The position numbers were made by a program, and so were the translations under genes. Below the pieces are notes generated by a model that was not told where the DNA came from, did not search any database, and saw nothing but the letters and a program-made list of their open reading frames with translations. This document shows positions 9,615 to 18,197 of a stretch of 61,391 bases of DNA, one piece after another. The DNA is from Acidobacteriota bacterium (lineage in GTDB: Bacteria; Acidobacteriota; Terriglobia; Acidiferrales; UBA7541): contig PLUM01000013.1 in NCBI GenBank assembly GCA_003165465.1, positions 1-61,391 of the forward strand, written 5' to 3'. Position 1 is the stretch's first letter. Every line of letters starts with the position of its first letter.

Positions 9615-10577
9615 ATGAAACGTTTCATGTTGTTGGGATTATTGTTAACCGCGCTGCCGGTTTGGGCGCAGGATATGCCCAAAGCGACGGAAGCCTCGAA
9701 GCCGCCAGAACTCACCTTCCACGTCGTTCCAGACTTCCTGAAAATTCCCAGTGACATGATCATGGCCGAAGCCGTGGGTGTGGCCATCAATTCGAAAGGC
9801 CACATCTTCATCCTGAATCGCGGCAATCATCCCTTGCTTGAATTCACCACGGAGGGCGACTTCGTCAGTTCCTTCGGCGAAGGCTCGCCGATCTTCCACA
9901 TCCCCCACAGCATCCGGTTCGATGCGCAGGACAATCTGTGGTACGTCAATTCAGGCGACAATCTGGTTGTAAAGTTCGATTCGAAACGGAGGGTCCAGCA
10001 GGCCCTCGGCAGGCGCGAGGAGCCCTGGGTCTACTTGACTCATGGGATCGAGCGCGCGATTCCTGGTCCTTCCAGCTTCTATCAGCCCACGGACACCGTG
10101 GTGGGTCCCGATGGGAGCACGTACATTACCGACGGCTACGGGAACTCGCGCGTCGTGAAATTCACCCCGGAAGGCAATCTGGTGAAGTATTGGGGTGATC
10201 GGGGAACGCGACCCGGCCAATTCAATACTCCGCACAACATCGTGATGGATGCGAATTCGACTTTGTATGTGGCGGATCGCCAGAATAGTCGAGTGCAGGT
10301 CTTTGACACGGACGGGAACTTCAAGCAGGAGTGGCGCGTGGCCGGCTTGGCGTGGTCACTGTGCATTACGCCACCCCCCAACCAGGTGATCTTTGTCGGG
10401 AGTGTCGGGAAGGTTTACAAGTACGACCTGAGCGGAAAACTGCTTGGCGAGTTCGGCAAGCTCGGCAGGCTGCCAGGATGGTTTGACTCGATACACGCCT
10501 TGGCTTGTCCGGATGAGAAGACGCTGTTCCTGGCCGAAGAGTTCAGCTACCGCTTCGACAAAGTAGTCCTGCAATAA
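9615..10577 (+). CDS. Secreted NHL-propeller protein, PAL-like (paralog 4)
   Basis: A 320-residue exported propeller, the most diverged of the plus-strand set. Signal peptide MKRFMLLGLLLTALPVWA, then FHVVPDFLKIP in place of the usual opening. Candidate metal histidines are in IPHSIRFD, TPHNIVMD and SIHALAC, with DGYGNSRVVKF intact. The start has AGCAAGG upstream. The C-terminus (EEFSYRFDKVVLQ) replaces the NWRVQKL ending of paralogs 1-3. The next gene, an exported hydrolase, begins 26 bases after its stop, so the two are likely co-transcribed. A substrate-binding rather than catalytic role remains possible. Confidence 0.86.
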   Translation: MKRFMLLGLLLTALPVWAQDMPKATEASKPPELTFHVVPDFLKIPSDMIMAEAVGVAINSKGHIFILNRGNHPLLEFTTEGDFVSSFGEGSPIFHIPHSIRFDAQDNLWYVNSGDNLVVKFDSKRRVQQALGRREEPWVYLTHGIERAIPGPSSFYQPTDTVVGPDGSTYITDGYGNSRVVKFTPEGNLVKYWGDRGTRPGQFNTPHNIVMDANSTLYVADRQNSRVQVFDTDGNFKQEWRVAGLAWSLCITPPPNQVIFVGSVGKVYKYDLSGKLLGEFGKLGRLPGWFDSIHALACPDEKTLFLAEEFSYRFDKVVLQ

Positions 10578-10603
10578 GCGTTTTGCATACAGATGGGGGA
10601 CCT

Positions 10604-12607
10604 ATGAACCGATATATTCGAGGCATCTTCGGCATCTTTTTGGTGTCTTCAGTCTTAACGCTCGCGCCGGCAGCGATGCGTGCCGAGGTGACGCGAGTCG
10701 AAATAACCAGCCACCAGGAAGTGTTGAACGGAAAAGCGTTCGGCACAGTTGGCGCTTATGAAAAGCTCATCGGCAAGGTCTACTTCACCGTCGATCCGAA
10801 CAATCCGCACGACAAGATCATCGCTGACGTTGACAAGGCGCCCCGAAACGCACAGGGCAAAGTGGAATTCTCGGCCGACCTGTTTATTCTCAGGCCGAAG
10901 GATGCCGCGCGTGGCAATGGTGTCGCGCTCCTTGATGTGGTAAACCGAGGCAGAATCGGGGTGGTGGCCACATTCAACCGCGGCAAGGGTGCCACCGACC
11001 CAACAACCGAGGCCGATTATGGTGATGGCCTGCTCATGCGCGAAGGCTACACAATCGTGGCCGTCGGCTGGGAATTCGAAGTGCCGAAGGCCAAGGACAA
11101 GAATCTCATCGGTTTGCAGGCCCCCATCGCCACGGACAATGGCCAGCCGATAACCGGATGGATCAGTCCCTGGTTCATTCCTGACCAGGCGTCGCAATCT
11201 TACGAATACACCTCCGAATACAACACGGACGTCTATCCGCCGCTCGATCCCAAGAATCCGGCCTATCGTTTAACTGTCCGTGAGGGCTGGGTTGCCACGC
11301 CACACCTCATTCCGCGTGAAGACTGGCAGTTCGGGCGTTTGGAGAACGGCCAAGTCGCGTTCAATCCGAACTGGTTGACCGTGAAGGGCGGCTTCAAAGC
11401 CGGCCAGACCTACCAGTTTACATACGAAAGCAAAAATCCGCCGGTCGCGGGGCTGGGGTTTGCGGCTCTTCGAGATATGGCTTCGGCGATAAAAAATAAT
11501 TCCGATGCGATCGTCCACGCTCGATTTGTTTACACGTACGGCGCTTCTCAGGTGGGGCGGTATGAGCGCCAGTTGGTCTACGAAGGATTCACCACGGACG
11601 AGCAGGGCCGGAAAGCCATCGATGCTCTCTTTATTCACACCGGGGGAACATCGTTTGGCAGCTTCAATCAGCGCTTCGCGCTGCCGAACGAACTCGGGTC
11701 CTTTACACAAACGGTGTTCCCGATTCGCTACGAAGTCACCACGGATCCCATGACCGGTAAACGAGATGGGCTTGGCGCGCGCGTCCCGGCCGGCCTAGAG
11801 CCGAAGATCTTTTTTGTGGACTCAGGGTCCGAATATTGGGACCGAGGCCGCGTGGCGGCTTTGCGGCACCTCTCCATGGACGGCCTGGAAGATTTGCCGG
11901 ATCCGCCGAACGTGCGGATTTTCACGCTGGCCGGAGCGAAACACGGTCCAGGCTCGTGGCCGCCGGTGGACAGCGCCGCGCAGCCGCTCAAAGTCAACCC
12001 GAACGATTATCGGTGGGCTCAGCGTGCACTGCTCGTGGCGCTCGATCATTGGACGAGACAAGGCGTTGCGCCTCCGCCCAGCCGGCATCCTCAACTTTCG
12101 GACGGGACGCTTGTCGCTCAGCGCGACATCAAGTACCCGGACATGCCTGCAGTGCAGTGGCCACTGCATGTGCCCGGTGGGTTCCGCGCCGACTTGCCTG
12201 GAGTTTTTTCGGTATTGCCGTTCATAGTCCCGCAAGTGGACAGCGATGGCAACGACATGGGCGGCATCCGCCTGCCCGAGCAGGCGGTTCCGTTAGGCAC
12301 TTACACGGATTGGGCCTTCCGCAGCGAACAAATCGGCGCGTCGGACACGCTGATCGCCATGGCCGGGTCCTATATTCCTTTCGCGAAAACTCGTGGTGAT
12401 CGGGACAAAAGCCACGATCCGCGGTTGTCAGTCGAAGAACGCTACGGCAGCCGTGCGGAATACGTGCGCCGCGTGGAAGAGACGGCGAAAAAGTTAGTGC
12501 AAGAGCGCTACCTGCTCCAGGAAGACGTGGCGCCCATCGCCGAGGCGGCGGGGCAACATTGGGATTGGACGATGGCCTCGGCAAGCGTAAGCCAGAGCCG
12601 CAATTAG
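10604..12607 (+). CDS. Exported alpha/beta-hydrolase domain protein
   Basis: A 667-residue exported protein (signal peptide about residues 1-27) of the alpha/beta hydrolase class often labelled abhydrolase_10 (PF20091). The likely nucleophile is the serine in YGASQVGRY near residue 315, and a catalytic-type histidine follows in GAKHGPG near residue 450. Members are exported esterase-like enzymes common in Acidobacteria; substrates are mostly unknown. GGGGA lies before the ATG at 10604, and the seven-residue longer form has none. It directly follows the PAL-like propeller run and probably processes the same class of compound. Nothing looks broken. Confidence 0.85.
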   Translation: MNRYIRGIFGIFLVSSVLTLAPAAMRAEVTRVEITSHQEVLNGKAFGTVGAYEKLIGKVYFTVDPNNPHDKIIADVDKAPRNAQGKVEFSADLFILRPKDAARGNGVALLDVVNRGRIGVVATFNRGKGATDPTTEADYGDGLLMREGYTIVAVGWEFEVPKAKDKNLIGLQAPIATDNGQPITGWISPWFIPDQASQSYEYTSEYNTDVYPPLDPKNPAYRLTVREGWVATPHLIPREDWQFGRLENGQVAFNPNWLTVKGGFKAGQTYQFTYESKNPPVAGLGFAALRDMASAIKNNSDAIVHARFVYTYGASQVGRYERQLVYEGFTTDEQGRKAIDALFIHTGGTSFGSFNQRFALPNELGSFTQTVFPIRYEVTTDPMTGKRDGLGARVPAGLEPKIFFVDSGSEYWDRGRVAALRHLSMDGLEDLPDPPNVRIFTLAGAKHGPGSWPPVDSAAQPLKVNPNDYRWAQRALLVALDHWTRQGVAPPPSRHPQLSDGTLVAQRDIKYPDMPAVQWPLHVPGGFRADLPGVFSVLPFIVPQVDSDGNDMGGIRLPEQAVPLGTYTDWAFRSEQIGASDTLIAMAGSYIPFAKTRGDRDKSHDPRLSVEERYGSRAEYVRRVEETAKKLVQERYLLQEDVAPIAEAAGQHWDWTMASASVSQSRN

Positions 12608-12693
12608 ACGGGTGGCAACAGGTGGCGGCTCAATCCCCCGGGTCAAATGAACACTTGTGATCACCTATCATTTTGTCGGTGATCGCATTGGAG

Positions 12694-12741
12694 AAACGCG
12701 CCGCCCGCAACCGATCACTCCCTTAACGGCGCGGCGTGTTT
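12694..12741. terminator. Hairpin between convergent genes, possible bidirectional terminator
   Basis: AAACGCGCCGC at 12694-12704 pairs with GCGGCGTGTTT at 12731-12741 over 11 positions (one G-T pair), with a 26-base loop and A/T ends on both sides. It sits between the convergent hydrolase and propeller genes. A second, weaker inverted repeat (GATCACC/GGTGATC, 12659-12684) precedes it. The loop is long for a classical terminator. Confidence 0.45.
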
Positions 12742-12775
12742 CGCCAAGCGGCCATGGCCGTTTACAGAACAATCC

Positions 12776-13747
12776 TCAGCGTGACGGCTGAACCTCCAGC
12801 TTCTGCACGCGGAAGTTTAACTCTTCAGCGGCGTAGAGCGTATTTTCGTTGGGGCACGCGACGCCATGGGTCCAGCCGAACTGTCCCGCCATCTTTCCTT
12901 CCTTGCCAAACGCGCCGAGGATGTTTCCGCTAAGGTCAAACTTATAGAAGCGGCCGGCGGCCCCGTCGGCGATCCAGATGATTTGATTGGGCCCCGGCGT
13001 GATGCACATAGACCAGGGCGCGCCGGTGTTTGTCCATACTTTCAAGAGATTGCCTTCGGCGTCAAACACCTGAACGCGGCGGTTCCCCCGGTCCCCCACG
13101 TAAACAATACCCTTCTGATCAACGACAATCGTGTGCGGCGTATTGAATTGCCCGGGGTCCGGGCCGCGCCTTCCCCAATCCTTAATGAAATGCCCGTCGG
13201 CACCGAAGTGAGCGACTCGGGAATTGCCGTAGCCATCGGAGACAAAGAGACTCCCGTCCGGCGCGAACGCCACGCCTGTGGGCTGATAGAAAAACGTGGG
13301 CCCCGGGGCGCCGTGCTCGACCACATGGGTTTCCCAGGTCCAGGCTTCCGGTTTCTTGCCGAGAACCATCTGCAGCCGGGTCTGCTGGTCTAGTTTGACG
13401 ATCAGGTTCGTTCCCGCATCCACGTACCAGATGTTGTCTTGCGGATCGATGAAAACGCTGTGGGGAGCCTCGTAGACATCCAGACCTTCGCCGATGAAGC
13501 GCATGAAGGTCCCGTCGGGTCGGAACTCCATCAGGGGGTGCTTGCCCCGGTTGGCCACGTATATGTTACCCTTAGAGTCAAGAGACACGCCGACAGCTTC
13601 CCCGAAATAGACATCATCCGGCAGTTTCAAGAATTCCGTGTTGGCTCGGACTGTTAGCTCTGGCGGCTTCGCTTGCTGCGCTAATAATGCAGCGGAAAAC
13701 ATCGTCCCAATGGCCAAAATCGACGCGAGAAAAGCGACTCGTTTCAT
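12776..13747 (-). CDS. Secreted NHL-propeller protein, PAL-like (paralog 5)
   Basis: A 323-residue exported propeller on the opposite strand to its four paralogs. Signal peptide MKRVAFLASILAIGTMFSAA, then EFLKLPDDVYFGEAVGVS. All signature motifs are kept: APHSVFID, DGYGNSRVAHFG, TPHTIVVD and WTHGVACP. It is most like paralog 4 by eye (shared NIWYVDAGTNL and GKHPLMEF segments). The start at 13747 is preferred to the longer frame to 13834 because the signal peptide begins there and GAGGGATAAAATC precedes it. It converges on the hydrolase gene, so it has its own promoter. Confidence 0.86.
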   Translation of the reverse strand: MKRVAFLASILAIGTMFSAALLAQQAKPPELTVRANTEFLKLPDDVYFGEAVGVSLDSKGNIYVANRGKHPLMEFRPDGTFMRFIGEGLDVYEAPHSVFIDPQDNIWYVDAGTNLIVKLDQQTRLQMVLGKKPEAWTWETHVVEHGAPGPTFFYQPTGVAFAPDGSLFVSDGYGNSRVAHFGADGHFIKDWGRRGPDPGQFNTPHTIVVDQKGIVYVGDRGNRRVQVFDAEGNLLKVWTNTGAPWSMCITPGPNQIIWIADGAAGRFYKFDLSGNILGAFGKEGKMAGQFGWTHGVACPNENTLYAAEELNFRVQKLEVQPSR

Positions 13748-13969
13748 GATTTTATCCCTCCATTCGAAGAACATTTCGGTAAGATCTGCCCGTCTATCAG
13801 GAAGATCTTGTATTGTAATTGATCCGCTGACCACCCAATTGGATTACCAAATCCGCCTCAAGAATGGGGCTATTCTTGAAGAGGTCTCAGCCAACTCCCG
13901 TTAAGTCTTATCGGAATCTGGCTTTTTGCGCGTCGGCCATGGTCCATAGTGTCATTCAGCTCAGACGGG

Positions 13970-14470
13970 CTACTGAGGCATCACCCGAAAGACAGTAGCT
14001 TTCGAGACCGGCGGCACCTTCCATTGGGGGTATTTTCCCCCTTTAACCTTGAGCACAGCTGCTTTTTCAGCTGGATCGTTGACAATTGCCAAGGTGCGAT
14101 CAAACACCTGGTCTCCTATCTTCAGTCGCACGTGAGGATCACGCATGATGTCTTCATTCCACAGTTTGCCTGGATTCGAAGTCACATAGAGATTGCCATT
14201 ATAAACAGCGCACCAAATCGTCACTGAGAGAGGCAGCAGATAGGGGGTCTGGGTCTGAATCTTAATCTGTTGAATCTTGTCTGTGAACGACCAGTCGGTG
14301 ACTGGGGTAGTGACGACTTCCCCCTTAAGCCAAAGCCCTGGCAGCTTGCATGACAAAGATCGATTGAAGGGCGGGCAGTCCTTAGGTTCGAAACCGGTGA
14401 CACGCGACGCGAGCAGTAGCAAGATCAAGCAAATTAATATTGATCCACCAATCCTCAATAGAACCTTCAA
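13970..14470 (-). CDS. Membrane-anchored protein, possible FMN-binding split-barrel relative
   Basis: A 166-residue protein with an N-terminal hydrophobic anchor (residues 6-21) followed by a soluble domain. The stretch TPYLLPLSVTIWCAVYNGNL, then VTSNPGKLW and RLKIGDQVFDR, resembles the core of flavin-binding split-barrel or deazaflavin-dependent reductase proteins, but I would not claim the cofactor from this alone. The start codon is TTG, chosen because GGGAGGTG lies at ideal spacing before it. It stands alone upstream of the propeller gene, 222 bases away. An alternative reading is a lipid-anchored hypothetical protein without cofactor. Confidence 0.6.
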   Translation of the reverse strand: MKVLLRIGGSILICLILLLLASRVTGFEPKDCPPFNRSLSCKLPGLWLKGEVVTTPVTDWSFTDKIQQIKIQTQTPYLLPLSVTIWCAVYNGNLYVTSNPGKLWNEDIMRDPHVRLKIGDQVFDRTLAIVNDPAEKAAVLKVKGGKYPQWKVPPVSKATVFRVMPQ

Positions 14471-14786
14471 TGGTTCACCTCCCAGCTGGCAAATAAGAGA
14501 GTTCTATCCTAACAAGATAGCCCCCATCCAGTATTTTCATTTTGTCTTCCCAGCTTTCAGCGAAGATACAAACAACCGCCTCCGCCGTGCTACCTGGGGA
14601 TGCGCACTTTCTCTTTAAGACGCAGGTTCGTTGCAATATTCTGCATCTTGGCGAGCGACGTAAGGCTCATCACCGGCCTCGATTTGGGTCATGTCTCCTG
14701 AAGTCGTCTTATCGTCATCAGGGCAGCGGTGTTTGGACTTGACGCGGCCTCGCGCCAACCTGCTTCAATGTGATTGAAACATCCCA
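14471..14786. other. Intergenic region, likely remains of an inserted element
   Basis: A 316-base gap between the anchored protein and the integrase fragment. I see no supported gene, RNA or strong hairpin. The missing N-terminal part of the integrase is not recognisable here, so any element has been deleted rather than merely interrupted. Confidence 0.4.
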
Positions 14787-15083
14787 ATGGCAAAAAAGCG
14801 CAAGGCGCACGATGCGGCAATTGTGCGTGCGGGAATTCAAGATCATTTTCGGCTTTACGATTTGAGACATACATACGCTACTCGTGCGGCACAGGCCGGC
14901 ATTGACGTGTTAACCCTTGTTTCTTTACTCGGCCACACTACGGTCCAGATGACGAGCCGCTATGTTCACCCGACCGATCAACACAAACGAGAAGCCGCCC
15001 AGAAACTTGAAGCGTACAACGCCGAAAAGATTTTTAGATATGCGGAATCGGTTTCAGGGTCACTACAAAAACCGCTACAGTAG
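14787..15083 (+). pseudogene. C-terminal fragment of a tyrosine recombinase (phage integrase)
   Basis: Ninety-eight residues match only the C-terminal catalytic end of a tyrosine recombinase: the Arg-containing box YDLRHTYATRAAQAG, then SLLGHTTVQMTSRYVHPT with the histidine and the nucleophilic tyrosine (SRY). The arm-binding and core domains and the first catalytic arginine are absent, so the protein cannot be active. It lies 45 bases from the 3' end of tRNA-Pro, a classical attachment position for such integrases, and is best read as the remnant of an integrated island. Whether the fragment is translated is unknown. Confidence 0.75.
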
Positions 15084-15127
15084 CGGCGGAGGAGACATGA
15101 GAATGAAAGCTAAATCTTTGAAAAGAA

Positions 15128-15205
15128 TGGTCGGGGCGAGAGGATTTGAACCTCCGGCCTCCTGGTCCCGAACCAGGCGCGCTAGCCAGGCTGCGCTACG
15201 CCCCG
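15128..15205 (-). tRNA. tRNA-Pro (anticodon CGG)
   Basis: The reverse complement folds as a cloverleaf: acceptor arm CGGGGCG/CGCCCCG, anticodon arm CCTGG/CCAGG with loop TTCGGGA giving anticodon CGG, and T arm with GTTCAAATC. Discriminator A and an encoded CCA end the molecule. Its length of 78 bases is normal. The 3' end faces the integrase fragment. Confidence 0.95.
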
Positions 15206-15695
15206 ACGATACGCACTCGGACGCCTTACGAAACGCCCGAATGGAACATCCAGAATAGCATAGCTCTTTGCCGGAGCCTAGACGGGCGGCGGAAAAAATC
15301 GCAGGCTTGCGGGGCGTGTTTTGGGCCGCATCATAAGGGCCTTGCTTGCATCGAGTATCTGCCACCGCCCTGAAGTCCCAATCCTTGATTTCTCGCCACA
15401 ATTTCGATTGGTGAAGCGCGAGTAGTCGAGTCCGCAAAGAACGCGGGATTACAGTAACGCCGGCGTCTCGCCGGCAGCCTTGAAACGCGGGGAAGCGGAA
15501 AATTGCCGACGAGACGCCGGCGCTACTGTAAATCCGCACTCCTTCGTGAATCGTGGTGCCTGCGTTTGGCGCGAGAGCGGCGCGGCGGGCGTGAACGCTG
15601 TGTTATAGTGAACTTCTCAAAGCAGAAATTCTCCGTATCGAGCGACTAATTTCAAGGGCCGGGAGAGACGCGAACCTTCGTTCGCGCACACAAAA
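15206..15695. other. Intergenic region with a dispersed inverted repeat
   Basis: A 490-base gap between tRNA-Pro and the yqeY gene. It contains the long inverted repeat annotated at 15443-15537. TATAGT at 15604-15609 could be the -10 box of the yqeY promoter, but no good -35 is visible. No gene is supported. Confidence 0.5.
15443..15537. repeat. Dispersed inverted repeat, class A (GCCGGCGTCTCGCCGGC)
   Basis: Two arms of about 34 bases, imperfectly complementary, each containing CGCCGGCGTCTCG or its complement and ending in TACAGTA/TACTGTA. The loop is about 27 bases. A second copy is at 47356-47433. The arms themselves hold GCCGGC half-palindromes, so the unit can form a compound hairpin, as REP/BIME elements do. 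Confidence 0.8.
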
Positions 15696-16151
15696 ATGGC
15701 ATTGATCGAACGCATCCAAAAAGATTTGACCGCCGCGATGATGTCCAAGGACGAGCTGCGGCTGAGCGTGTTGCGCATGATCAAGTCCGCGCTCAAGTAC
15801 AAGGAGATCGAAAAGGTCCGCCCGCTGGAGGACGCCGAGGCTCTTCAGGTGCTGCAAACGCTCATGAAGCAGCGGCGCGAGTCGGTCGAGCAATTTGCGA
15901 AGGGCGGCCGCCAGGACCTGGCCGATAAGGAAACGAAGGAAATTGCCATCCTCGAAGTCTACTTGCCGGCGGGCGCTTCGAACGCGGACATGGACGCCGC
16001 GATCGCAGCCGCCATTATAGAAACCGGCGCAAACTCGCCCAAGTCGATGGGCGCGGTGATCAAAGCCGCCAAAGCGCGCCTCGAAGGCAAGACCGTGGAC
16101 GGGAAAGCGTTGTCGGACCGCGTGAAAGAGCGGTTGTCCAAAATGGCGTAA
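15696..16151 (+). CDS. yqeY: GatB/YqeY domain protein
   Basis: A 151-residue soluble helical protein matching the YqeY family along its whole length: start MALIERIQKDLTAAMMSKDE, the conserved LRMIKSALKYKEIE, the hydrophobic EIAILEVYLPAG and the C-terminal GAVIKAAKARLEGKTVDGK. The family shares the tRNA-binding tail domain of the amidotransferase GatB and is thought to act on or near aminoacyl-tRNA, but no activity is established. The length is normal. It is followed by simple repeats and an unrelated gene, so it is likely monocistronic. Confidence 0.93.
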   Translation: MALIERIQKDLTAAMMSKDELRLSVLRMIKSALKYKEIEKVRPLEDAEALQVLQTLMKQRRESVEQFAKGGRQDLADKETKEIAILEVYLPAGASNADMDAAIAAAIIETGANSPKSMGAVIKAAKARLEGKTVDGKALSDRVKERLSKMA

Positions 16152-16156
16152 GGTCA

Positions 16157-16187
16157 AGTTGAGAGTCGACAGTTCAGAGTTGAGAGC
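16157..16187. repeat. Simple repeat, class C (AGTTGAGAG/GACAGTT units)
   Basis: AGTTGAGAGTCGACAGTT followed by CAGAGTTGAGAGC directly after the yqeY stop codon. The same units, with an inverted partner, occur at 38251-38352. No coding or spacer structure is visible. Confidence 0.6.
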
Positions 16188-16277
16188 GAATTCTTAACTG
16201 GCGGCCTCATCGGATTTCAAGCAGGCATCTCCTCTCTCGTATCGACTTTTTAGCTCCACACCGCGTATCCTCGCTTC

Positions 16278-16928
16278 GTGCCCTTGCCTGAAACGATTCT
16301 CGTTTGCTACACGGAGGAGGAAGCCGGTTACGTGACCGTGCGTCCACTCGTGCGGCAAACCTTCCGCCTGCACGAACTTCTCGACATGATCCTCAGCGTC
16401 GCGGGAAAAGACGCGGCGCGCGTCCGGCAGCTCCTGCGATCCGGAACGGTCGTCTATCATTTCTACCGTTATACCTGGGCCGGATTTGACGCGGAGGAAG
16501 CGGCGCTTGCCGCCGCGCTCGCGCAATTTCCCGATGCCGACCCCGCGCGTCCTTTTGATGCCGGCCAATGCACGAGCGCCGTGCTCGAAGGCGGCGGCGC
16601 ACATCCCAAAAACCTGCTGGAACTGGGCCGCGCGGAAGCCGCCAGGCGCCGCATGTTTCGCAGGAACAGTTTCTGGCAGCGCCTGCTGGAGATTGCCGCC
16701 GAAGCAAAACCCGCGTACCACAAATATTCCTACGAACGCCGCGCGGACATCTACCGCCTCGATCTGGACGCGGAAACTCTTTCGCGAATCGCCGAAGCGG
16801 CGAATCGCCTGGCCACGGGAAAGGTGCGCTCCGCATTGCACGTATTGCCCGGCGCGGCGCGCATTCTTTTCATTTGCCGGCGGCCATCCAGCGCGGGGCA
16901 ATCCCCGGCGCGCAATCATCCCGCTTGA
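16278..16928 (+). CDS. Conserved hypothetical soluble protein
   Basis: A 216-residue protein starting at a GTG codon; no ATG fits the frame near the N-terminus. It is rich in Ala, Arg and Glu, with no signal peptide or membrane segment. The N-terminal ILVCYTEEEAGYVTVRPLV and the later HKYSYERRADIYRLDLD look like a globular fold, and the C-terminal AARILFICRR strand is followed by a short disordered tail. I do not recognise the family. The next gene begins 61 bases after the stop and is exported, so a shared operon is possible but unproven. High-GC codon use supports it being coding. Confidence 0.65.
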   Translation: MPLPETILVCYTEEEAGYVTVRPLVRQTFRLHELLDMILSVAGKDAARVRQLLRSGTVVYHFYRYTWAGFDAEEAALAAALAQFPDADPARPFDAGQCTSAVLEGGGAHPKNLLELGRAEAARRRMFRRNSFWQRLLEIAAEAKPAYHKYSYERRADIYRLDLDAETLSRIAEAANRLATGKVRSALHVLPGAARILFICRRPSSAGQSPARNHPA

Positions 16929-16989
16929 CCGGGCGAATCTTTCAGTTATACAAGAGGACAGGCTCGCGAACGTTCTTCGAGGTGCAATT

Positions 16990-17427
16990 TTGAGGATTCC
17001 ATCGTCGTTTGCATTTGTCCTGATCTTCGTTTTGCTTTGCGTGCCCGCGCCCATTTTTGCGCACCACGGATTCTCGGTGGAGTTCGATCAGAAAGCTCCC
17101 ATCACGCTCACCGGCGTCGTTACGAAGATGGAGTTCATGAATCCGCACATCTATTTCTATGTGGATGTGAAGGGCAATGACGGCAAAGTGGTGAACTGGG
17201 CATTCGAGGGCGGCCCTCCCAACGTGATCTACCGGCAGGGCTGGAGAAAGGACACGTTGAAGCCAGGCGACCTCGTTACGGTCAAGGGCTTCCGCGCCAA
17301 GGACGGCGCGCATCTGGCGGCTTGCTCGACCGTCACACTCTCGGATGGCCGTGAACTCTCGGCCGGATCGGGAGGCGTCTCTCAAAATGCATACGGCTCC
17401 GCCGGTACGAACGGAAAAAAACAATGA
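16990..17427 (+). CDS. Exported DUF6152 family protein (copy 1)
   Basis: A 145-residue exported protein. The signal peptide (FAFVLIFVLLCVPAPIFA) is followed by the family-typical AHHGFSVEFD, then GVVTKMEFMNPHIYFYVDVK and GDLVTVKGFRAKDG. These match DUF6152, small exported beta-rich proteins abundant in Acidobacteria. I use the TTG at 16990 because GAGG stands seven bases before it and the signal peptide starts there; the frame is open far upstream but reads as a shadow of the previous gene. Its last codons overlap the next gene by four bases (ATGA), indicating translational coupling. Function unknown. Confidence 0.8.
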   Translation: MRIPSSFAFVLIFVLLCVPAPIFAHHGFSVEFDQKAPITLTGVVTKMEFMNPHIYFYVDVKGNDGKVVNWAFEGGPPNVIYRQGWRKDTLKPGDLVTVKGFRAKDGAHLAACSTVTLSDGRELSAGSGGVSQNAYGSAGTNGKKQ

Positions 17428-18143
17428 GAGCGATCAGGAGGAGCCGTTCCCGGGCGCCCATCGTTTGCGCCGCATATTTCGTTTTGCCATTCCTGATTGC
17501 TTGCGGCACGCGCGCGGCATCGGGCAATCCTCAGGCGGCCCCGCCGGACTTGAATGGAGTCTGGTCCGCGCCGTTTACTCCGGACATCTCGAAGGTTCTT
17601 GGGCATCAGCCTACGTTCACGGCATACGGAGCCGCGCGATTCGCAAAAGAAGATGAAGTTGACGACCCGCTGACGCAGTGCCTGCCCATCGGTCCAGCGC
17701 GAGGAATTCAGGCGGGCATCATGCCATTCCAAATTGTGCAGACTCCGTCCGTGCTCACAATCCTTTTCGAGAACCAGCACACGTTCCGCATTATTCACAC
17801 GGACGGGCGCAGCCATCCGAAGGATGTGGACGCGACATGGTTTGGAGATTCCATTGGCAAGTGGGAGGGAGATACCCTGGTAGTGGATACCGTCGGGCTC
17901 AACGACCGGACCTGGCTGGACACGGCGGGCCATGAGCACAGCGACCAGTTGCATCTCGTCGAACGGTTTCAAAAGATGGACAATAACAACATCAAATGGA
18001 CCGTCACATTCGAGGACCCGAAGTTTTTCACCGAGCCCTGGTCGATCACGCTGCCGATTGCGCGCCAGAATACGGAGATCATGTCCTACTCTTGCGAAGA
18101 AAACGAAAAAGACAGGGTTCACCTGCGACGCACAAAAAAATAA
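17424..18143 (+). CDS. Exported lipoprotein-like protein with TWxGDSIGKWEGDT motif (copy 1)
   Basis: A 239-residue protein with an N-terminal hydrophobic segment ending FLIACGTRA, a plausible lipobox with cysteine at residue 27. The core motif HTDGRSHPKD, TWFGDSIGKWEGDTLVVDTV and later TWLDTAGHEHSDQLH is shared with the exported protein at 19194-20033, so the two are paralogs. Acidobacteria carry many copies of this exported family beside DUF6152 genes; its function is unknown to me. The start overlaps the stop of the DUF6152 gene. A soluble periplasmic form is the alternative to a lipoprotein. Confidence 0.78.
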   Translation: MRAIRRSRSRAPIVCAAYFVLPFLIACGTRAASGNPQAAPPDLNGVWSAPFTPDISKVLGHQPTFTAYGAARFAKEDEVDDPLTQCLPIGPARGIQAGIMPFQIVQTPSVLTILFENQHTFRIIHTDGRSHPKDVDATWFGDSIGKWEGDTLVVDTVGLNDRTWLDTAGHEHSDQLHLVERFQKMDNNNIKWTVTFEDPKFFTEPWSITLPIARQNTEIMSYSCEENEKDRVHLRRTKK

Positions 18144-18197
18144 TGTTGGCCGGATGCCACACCCCCGGCCACTTCATGAAATCATCGGGAGCGTGAA

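Noticed and set aside
14787..15083. Integrase fragment as a complete small recombinase
   Set aside because: It lacks the N-terminal domains and the first catalytic arginine.
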